Shown here one piece after another: positions 59,482-64,000 of a stretch of 64,000 nucleotides of DNA. The notes beneath the pieces are model-generated. The model searched no databases. It saw only the letters and a program-made list of their open reading frames with translations, and was not told where the DNA came from. Each line of letters opens with the position of its first letter. Position 1 is the first letter of the stretch. The stretch is from Pseudomonadota bacterium (GTDB taxonomy: Bacteria; Pseudomonadota; Gammaproteobacteria; Burkholderiales; Burkholderiaceae_C): assembly GCA_023387335.1 (NCBI GenBank), contig JAEWIF010000050.1, positions 62,001 through 126,000 of the forward strand, given 5' to 3'. A program made the position numbers and the translations under genes.

Positions 59482-59658
59482 TCAGACGACCCAGTTGACC
59501 AGCGCGATCAGCCCGGCCACCAACAGCGCCACGAACACCAGCGCCACGACCACCACGTGCAGCGGATTGAGCCGCTGCATGTCGTCCTCGAGGCCGCTTC
59601 GCTTGCGCACGCCCAGGAACGACCAGGCCACCGCGCGCATGCTGCGCAAGAAACTCAT
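59482..59658 (-). CDS. DUF2970-type small membrane protein
   Basis: 58-residue protein with an N-terminal basic/aromatic segment ('MRAVAWSFLGVRKRSG') followed by 'PLHVVVVALVFVALLVAGLI', a single C-terminal helix. Small membrane proteins of this type are regularly found between ctaG and ctaE in betaproteobacteria; role unknown, presumably oxidase assembly. The start ATG 59658 overlaps the ctaG stop (ATGA), so it is translationally coupled. Confidence 0.85.
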   Translation of the reverse strand: MSFLRSMRAVAWSFLGVRKRSGLEDDMQRLNPLHVVVVALVFVALLVAGLIALVNWVV

Positions 59659-60257
59659 CCACGCTCCCCGCCTTGCCGCGACACCGCGGCCGGAGCGGCG
59701 GCCTGGGGCGCCTGCGGCACCTTGGCGCCCACCTCGAAGAAGGTGTACGACAGGGTGATGGTGGTGACGTCCCTGGACAGCTTGGGATCGATGACGAACG
59801 CGACCGGCCACTGCTTCTTCTCGCCCGGCGCCAGCGTGTACTGCTCGAAGCAGAAGCACTCGAGCTTGTTGAAGTGCGCGGCGGCGTTGCGCGGCGCGTA
59901 GCTGGGGATGGCCTGGGCCGACATGCGCCGGTCCTGCACGTTCTGGAACTCGTACATCACCGTCGCCAGCTCGCCGGGATGCACCTGGAGCGTGGCGACC
60001 TGCGGCTTGAACTGCCACGGGCCGCGCGAGTTGGCGTCGAACTCCACCGTGATGGTGCGGCTGCGGTCCACCTGGGTGTTGGCCGCGATGTTGGAGCCGC
60101 CCGGCACCTGCTTTTCGCCCAGCGCCAGGATGTTGATGCCGGTGATCTCGCAGATGTGCTTGTAGATCGGGATCAGCGCGTAGCCGAACAGGAACATGCC
60201 GGCGGCGACCACCGCCAGCTTGCCCACCATCTTCCGGTTCTCGGCCTTGAGCGCCAC
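59655..60257 (-). CDS. ctaG: Cytochrome c oxidase assembly protein CtaG/COX11
   Basis: 200-residue copper chaperone for the CuB site of subunit I. One N-terminal membrane helix (residues 14-32, 'AVVAAGMFLFGYALIPIY') is followed by a periplasmic immunoglobulin-like domain; 'FNKLECFCFEQY' contains the copper-binding CFCF (134-137). 'NSRGPWQFKPQ' and 'YAPRNAAAHF' are typical. It lies between the 37-residue protein gene (4 bases upstream) and the DUF2970-type gene. Confidence 0.95.
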   Translation of the reverse strand: MALKAENRKMVGKLAVVAAGMFLFGYALIPIYKHICEITGINILALGEKQVPGGSNIAANTQVDRSRTITVEFDANSRGPWQFKPQVATLQVHPGELATVMYEFQNVQDRRMSAQAIPSYAPRNAAAHFNKLECFCFEQYTLAPGEKKQWPVAFVIDPKLSRDVTTITLSYTFFEVGAKVPQAPQAAAPAAVSRQGGERG

Positions 60258-60261
60258 CCGA

Positions 60262-60375
60262 TCAGCCTCCGATGAAGACCATCTTGACCACGAAGCCGAT
60301 GGCGAAGGCGAGCGCCACCGACGCCAGGATCAGGCCCAGGCGGCGGTTGGCTTTCTTCTGCTCTTCGGAGGTCAT
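60262..60375 (-). CDS. 37-residue cytochrome oxidase small assembly protein
   Basis: Short gene read from ATG 60375 to TGA 60262: a hydrophilic N-terminus (MTSEEQKKANRR) and one membrane helix (LGLILASVALAFAIGFVV) ending KMVFIGG. It lies 27 bases after ctaD and 4 bases before ctaG, in the oxidase operon. Short single-helix proteins at this position are known in beta- and gammaproteobacterial cox operons. It is easily missed because of its length. The hydrophobic pattern and context support translation. Confidence 0.8.
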   Translation of the reverse strand: MTSEEQKKANRRLGLILASVALAFAIGFVVKMVFIGG

Positions 60376-60402
60376 CGCTCGTCCAGGCGGCTGCCGCGCG
60401 GA

Positions 60403-62088
60403 TCAGTGCGCCGCGCCGGCGTTGCGGTTGATGGAAGCCGGCACGGCGTCCAGCACGCGGGTGGCGGTGGCATCCAGCTTCGGGGGCACTTCGAAGGTGT
60501 GGAAGGGCGCCGGCGACGGCACTTCCCACTCCAGGCCTTCGGCGCCGCGGCCGTCGGCATCGTTCCAGGGGCGCTGGGGCGCCGGCTCGCCCTTGCCGCG
60601 CATCACGGGCAGCACCACGAAGATGAAGAAGTACACCTGCGACAGGCCGAACCAGAACGCGCCGATCGACGCCCACATGTTGAAGTCGGCGAACTGCATC
60701 GGGTAGTCGGCGTAGCGACGCGGCATGCCGGCCAGCCCGAGGAAGTGCATCGGGAAGAACGTGAGGTTGAAGGAGATCAGCGACGACCAGAAGTGGATCT
60801 TGCCGCGCGTCTCGTTGTACATCGTGCCGGCCCACTTGGGCGACCAGTAGTAGAAGCCCGAGAACAGCGCGAACAGCGAGCCCGCCACCAGCACGTAGTG
60901 GAAGTGCGCCACCACGTAGTAGGTGTCCTGCAGCAGCAGGTCGATCGGCGCCATGGCCAGGATCAGGCCGGTGAAGCCGCCGATGGTGAACACGAAGATG
61001 AAGCCCACCGCGAACAGCATCGGGGTTTCGAACGTCATCGAGCCCTGCCACATCGTCGCGATCCAGTTGAAGATCTTCACGGCCGTGGGCACCGCGATCA
61101 GCATGGTCGCGTACATGAAGAACAGCTGGCCGGTCACCGGCATGCCGGTGGTGAACATGTGGTGCGCCCACACGATGAACGACAGGATGGCGATCGAGCT
61201 GGTCGCGTACACCATGGAGGCGTAGCCGAACAGGCGCTTGCGCGCGAAGGCGGGCACGACCTGGCTGATGATGCCGAAGGCCGGCAGGATCATGATGTAG
61301 ACCTCGGGGTGGCCGAAGAACCAGAAGATGTGCTGGTACATCACCGGGTCGCCGCCGCCCGCGGGGTTGAAGAACGTGGTGCCGAAGTGGCGGTCGGTCA
61401 GCGTCATCGTGATCGCGCCGGCCAGCACGGGCATCACGGCGATCAGCAGGTAGGCGGTGATCAGCCAGGTCCAGGCGAACATCGGCATCTTCATCAGCGT
61501 CATGCCGGGGGCGCGCATGTTGAGGATGGTCACGATGATGTTGATCGAGCCCATGATCGAGCTGGCGCCCAGGATGTGCATCGCGAAGATGCCGGCGTCC
61601 ATCGACGGGCCCATCTGCAGGGTCAGCGGCGCGTACAGCGTCCAGCCGGCGGCGGGGGCGCCGCCGGGCATGAAGAACGAACCCACCAGCATCAGGCCGG
61701 CGGGCACCATCAGCCAGAAGCTGAAGTTGTTCATGCGCGCGAACGCCATGTCCGACGCGCCGATCTGCAGCGGGATCATCCAGTTCGCGAAGCCCACGAA
61801 CGCCGGCATGATGGCGCCGAACACCATGATCAGGCCGTGCATGGTGGTCAGCTGGTTGAACAGCTCCGGGTTCACCAGCTGCAGGCCGGGCTGGAACAGC
61901 TCGGCGCGGATGCCCAGCGCGAGCATGCCGCCGAACATCAGCATGAAGAACGAGAACAGCAGGTAGAGGGTGCCGATGTCCTTGTGGTTGGTCGCGTAGA
62001 CCCAGCGGCGCCAGCCCGTCGGGGCGTGGTGGTCGTGGTGGTCTTCGTGCCCGTGCGCGTGGCCGTGGGGGTCGAGAACTGCGCTCAT
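60403..62088 (-). CDS. ctaD: Cytochrome c oxidase subunit I (aa3-type)
   Basis: 561-residue catalytic subunit. Heme a and a3/CuB ligands are visible: His84 in 'TTMHGLIM', His260 and Tyr264 in 'FFGHPEVYIMILP' (the cross-linked His-Tyr), His309/His310 in 'VWAHHMF' and His395/His397 in 'VVAHFHYVL'. 12 helices. The N-terminus carries a His-rich tract (residues 8-21, seven His). It is encoded 27 bases downstream of ctaC and followed by the 37-residue protein gene and ctaG. The proton-pumping A-type motifs suggest a standard aa3 oxidase. Confidence 0.98.
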   Translation of the reverse strand: MSAVLDPHGHAHGHEDHHDHHAPTGWRRWVYATNHKDIGTLYLLFSFFMLMFGGMLALGIRAELFQPGLQLVNPELFNQLTTMHGLIMVFGAIMPAFVGFANWMIPLQIGASDMAFARMNNFSFWLMVPAGLMLVGSFFMPGGAPAAGWTLYAPLTLQMGPSMDAGIFAMHILGASSIMGSINIIVTILNMRAPGMTLMKMPMFAWTWLITAYLLIAVMPVLAGAITMTLTDRHFGTTFFNPAGGGDPVMYQHIFWFFGHPEVYIMILPAFGIISQVVPAFARKRLFGYASMVYATSSIAILSFIVWAHHMFTTGMPVTGQLFFMYATMLIAVPTAVKIFNWIATMWQGSMTFETPMLFAVGFIFVFTIGGFTGLILAMAPIDLLLQDTYYVVAHFHYVLVAGSLFALFSGFYYWSPKWAGTMYNETRGKIHFWSSLISFNLTFFPMHFLGLAGMPRRYADYPMQFADFNMWASIGAFWFGLSQVYFFIFVVLPVMRGKGEPAPQRPWNDADGRGAEGLEWEVPSPAPFHTFEVPPKLDATATRVLDAVPASINRNAGAAH

Positions 62089-62115
62089 GGGATTCCTCGG
62101 GTGCCTGTGTCTTGT

Positions 62116-63273
62116 TTACTTGTTGCGCTGGGCCGCCACTTCGGTCGGCTGCACGACCTGGCCGGTCTTGTTCGACCACGCGTTCTTGGTGTAGCTGATC
62201 ACCGCCGCGATCTCGGTGTCGGACAGCTGCTTCCACGCCGGCATGGCGTTGCGGCCGTGGAGCACCACGTCGATCTGCTTGTTCTTGTCCGCGTCCAGCA
62301 CGACGGGCGAGCCGGCCAGGGCCTTGATCGGGCCGGCGCCCGCGCCGGTCGGCAGGTGGCAGGCCGCGCAGTTCTTGGAGTAGACCTGCTCGCCGCGGGC
62401 CACGATGTCGGTCAACGTCCAGACCTTGGCCGGGTCATCCATCTTGGCGGCCATCTTCTTCTGCTGGTCGGCCACCCAGGCGGTGTATTCCTGCGCGCTC
62501 ACCACCTTGACGTGGATGGGCATGTAGGCGTGCTCCTTGCCGCACAGCTCGTAGCACTGGCCGTAGAAGTCGCCGGTCTTCTCGCTGCGGAACCAGGTGT
62601 CGCGCACGAAGCCGGGGATGGCGTCCTGCTTCACGCCGAACGCCGGGATGCCCCAGGCGTGGATCACGTCGTTGGCGGTCGTGATGATGCGAACCTTCTT
62701 GTTCACCGGCACCACCACGGGGTTGTCGACCTTGAGCAGGTAGTTGTCCGGCACGTCGCCCTTGGCGCCGGCGTTGGACAGCTCGCGGTGCGTGGTGTCC
62801 AGGGTGGACAGGAAGGAGACGCCCGCGCCCTCGCCGTTGAGGTAGTCGTAGCCCCACTTCCACTGGTAGCCGGTGGCCTTGATGGTCACGTCGGCGTTGC
62901 TGGTGTCCTTGGCGGCGACCAGCACCTTGGTGGCCGGCAGCGCCATCAGGATCACGATGATGAAGGGGATCAGGGTCCAGATCACTTCCACCGTCACCGA
63001 CTCGTGGAAGTTGGCGGGCTTGGCGCCGACCGACTTGCGGTGCTTCCAGATCGAATAGAACATGACCGAGAAGACCACGATGAAGATCACCGTGCAGGCG
63101 ATCAGCATGAACCAGTGCAACCAGGCCTGCTCGACCGCGATGCGGGTGGCCGCCGCGTGCAGGTTCAACTGGCGCACCGCCGGCCCGCCGGGCAGGTCGT
63201 TGACCGCAGCTTGGGCCGCGCCGGCCGCCAGCACACCCGCAAGGCCCGCCAGCATGTTCGAAAGGCTCTTCAT
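62116..63273 (-). CDS. ctaC: Cytochrome c oxidase subunit II with fused cytochrome c domain
   Basis: 385-residue subunit II of caa3 type. Signal peptide (1-22), two membrane helices (about 52-75 and 95-115), then the CuA domain with His205, Cys240, Cys244, His248 and Met251 ('GQCYELCGKEHAYM'). A C-terminal monoheme cytochrome c domain follows, CAACH (302-306). Start ATG 63273 was preferred over an in-frame codon 24 bases upstream. Fusion with cytochrome c means that electrons may enter directly. It is the first gene of the cox operon. Confidence 0.97.
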   Translation of the reverse strand: MKSLSNMLAGLAGVLAAGAAQAAVNDLPGGPAVRQLNLHAAATRIAVEQAWLHWFMLIACTVIFIVVFSVMFYSIWKHRKSVGAKPANFHESVTVEVIWTLIPFIIVILMALPATKVLVAAKDTSNADVTIKATGYQWKWGYDYLNGEGAGVSFLSTLDTTHRELSNAGAKGDVPDNYLLKVDNPVVVPVNKKVRIITTANDVIHAWGIPAFGVKQDAIPGFVRDTWFRSEKTGDFYGQCYELCGKEHAYMPIHVKVVSAQEYTAWVADQQKKMAAKMDDPAKVWTLTDIVARGEQVYSKNCAACHLPTGAGAGPIKALAGSPVVLDADKNKQIDVVLHGRNAMPAWKQLSDTEIAAVISYTKNAWSNKTGQVVQPTEVAAQRNK

Positions 63274-63315
63274 CGTTCTCGGTTCCGATCTACACAATCA
63301 CAAATCCGTCGACCC

Positions 63316-63798
63316 TCAGGGGGTCACGACCCGCTCGCGCAGGGCGCTCCTGATCTCCTGCGCCAGTAGCGGCCGCAATTCCGGCCGCACGAAGCGCCCG
63401 ACGCTGACGGACCGCCCGCGCCCCGACACCTCGATCAGCGAGCGCCCGTCGGCGCGCGGCTCCACGCGCACCCAGTCGGGATCGAACTCGGTGCGCTGCA
63501 GGTGCCCCGCGCTTTCCAGCTCCACCACCAGACGCCGGCCCTGCAGGCTGATGCGCTCGCCGTCCGCCGCGTGCCGCGCGTACAGCAGGAAAGCCAGCCC
63601 CACGGCGCCCAGCTCGAGCCAGGCGAACGGAAGGACCAGCGTCGCGCCCTGAAGCCAGAAGACGGTACCGATCACGAGCGAGACCACGCAAAGCGAGGCG
63701 TAGAACCACCCCAGCTGGGTCGGCGTGACCGAGCAATTGCGCTTGAGAAACCAGACGATGGCCTGGCCCTGGACTGTCGCGAAACGAAAAACCGGCAT
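63316..63798 (-). CDS. DUF2244 family membrane protein
   Basis: 160-residue protein with two adjacent helices ('FYASLCVVSLVIGTVFWLQG' and 'LELGAVGLAFLLYARHAA') followed by a cytoplasmic beta-rich domain. The N-terminal 'MPVFRFATVQGQAIVWFLKRNCS' pattern, given partly, is that of the DUF2244 family, which lies upstream of ctaC in many betaproteobacteria; function unknown. Start ATG 63798 matches that N-terminus; GTG 63846 would add 16 residues. A TACAAT-like -10 on the minus strand lies at 63828-63833. Confidence 0.85.
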   Translation of the reverse strand: MPVFRFATVQGQAIVWFLKRNCSVTPTQLGWFYASLCVVSLVIGTVFWLQGATLVLPFAWLELGAVGLAFLLYARHAADGERISLQGRRLVVELESAGHLQRTEFDPDWVRVEPRADGRSLIEVSGRGRSVSVGRFVRPELRPLLAQEIRSALRERVVTP

Positions 63799-63867
63799 CG
63801 ACGGTGACGTCCACAAATCAACCGGGCATTGTAGCCACGTTGACACGACGGTTTACCAGCGGTTGAC

Positions 63868-64000
63868 CTAGCGGCCGGGGCCGCGTCCTCCCCGCAACAG
63901 TCCGCGCATGTCGTCGACGGACAACGAGGTTTCGGCCTGCACGCGGGCCCGCGGCGCCGGACGGATCGCATGGCCGTAGACGATCTCGAACGTCAGCGCC
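63868..64000 (-). CDS. C-terminal end of a truncated protein, possibly a methyltransferase
   Basis: Open frame from the window edge to TAG at 63868-63870, 43 residues: the end of a protein including 'TFEIVYGHAIRP' and a helical 'SLSVDDMRGLLRGGRG' tail. The 'E(I/V)VYGHA' segment reminds me of C-termini of SAM-dependent methyltransferases found next to cox genes in Comamonadaceae, but this is weak. The coding call is supported by the open frame and codon bias; the identity is uncertain. Confidence 0.6.
   Translation of the reverse strand, partial: ALTFEIVYGHAIRPAPRARVQAETSLSVDDMRGLLRGGRGPGR

Noticed and set aside
60196..63369. A plus-strand open frame of over 1,000 codons across the cox genes
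   Set aside because: It is antisense to ctaD and ctaC, which have complete family motifs. Long antisense frames are expected in such G+C-rich DNA.

Overview
The window is a chromosomal stretch of a very G+C-rich betaproteobacterium. Gene content and order (ctaC-ctaD-ctaG-ctaE with SURF1/CtaA/CtaB; lolB-ispE-tRNA-Gln-prs-rplY-pth; yicC-gmk-rpoZ-spoT-greB; a split M16 pair beside ftsY) and protein style point to Burkholderiales, family Comamonadaceae, probably a Ramlibacter- or Variovorax-like organism. The family assignment is inference; no rRNA gene is present. Coding density is high, no gap between genes exceeds about 210 bases, and no insertion sequence, phage gene, integrase or CRISPR array was seen. 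Both ends cut genes.

Layout. 0-2.4 kb: end of a LacI-type regulator and garD (galactarate dehydratase). 2.4-5.4 kb: tRNA-Ser, then rph, rdgB and hemW on the minus strand. 5.5-12.3 kb: a PP2C phosphatase and soluble Ser/Thr kinase, divergent from yicC-gmk-rpoZ-spoT, ending against greB. 12.4-17.6 kb: signalling island with a histidine-kinase-like orphan, a PAS-GGDEF-EAL protein and a GAF-pseudoGGDEF-EAL protein. 17.8-19.6 kb: SH3-domain protein, M48 protease and two tRNAs. 19.6-25.1 kb: hrcA divergent from nadK-recN-rapZ, with mutY converging on rapZ. 25.1-28 kb: a dynamin-like GTPase between mutY and mutM. 28-34.5 kb: TPR lipoprotein, lolB, ispE, tRNA-Gln, prs, rplY, pth, a DUF4124-like protein and a ferredoxin gene. 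34.5-43.3 kb: peptide-type ABC importer, amidase, TPR protein and alpha/beta hydrolase, all on the plus strand. 43.2-47.4 kb: coaD, rsmD and an inactive/active M16 peptidase pair. 47.4-51.6 kb: ftsY, selD, cutA, an Mpo1-like gene and rpoH. 51.7-54.2 kb: a 7TM protein with a decayed GGDEF domain and an AlkD-like protein. 54.2-63.8 kb: the aa3-type cytochrome c oxidase locus with its heme A, copper and small assembly factors. The window ends in a truncated gene.

How the parts connect. The clearest regulatory link is heat shock: hrcA lies at 20 kb, and a perfect CIRCE operator, the HrcA binding site, lies 31 bases upstream of the chosen rpoH start at 50.6 kb. This suggests that the HrcA repressor controls the sigma-32 activator. 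A second theme is c-di-GMP signalling: three GGDEF-containing proteins, two with decayed GGDEF signatures, and a shared GTAGGACG...CCTACTG palindrome beside two of them. A third is the cox locus, where 58-, 71- and 37-residue membrane proteins accompany the main subunits. The 34.5-43.3 kb block looks like an accessory catabolic cassette placed between fdx and coaD, which are often neighbours in related bacteria.
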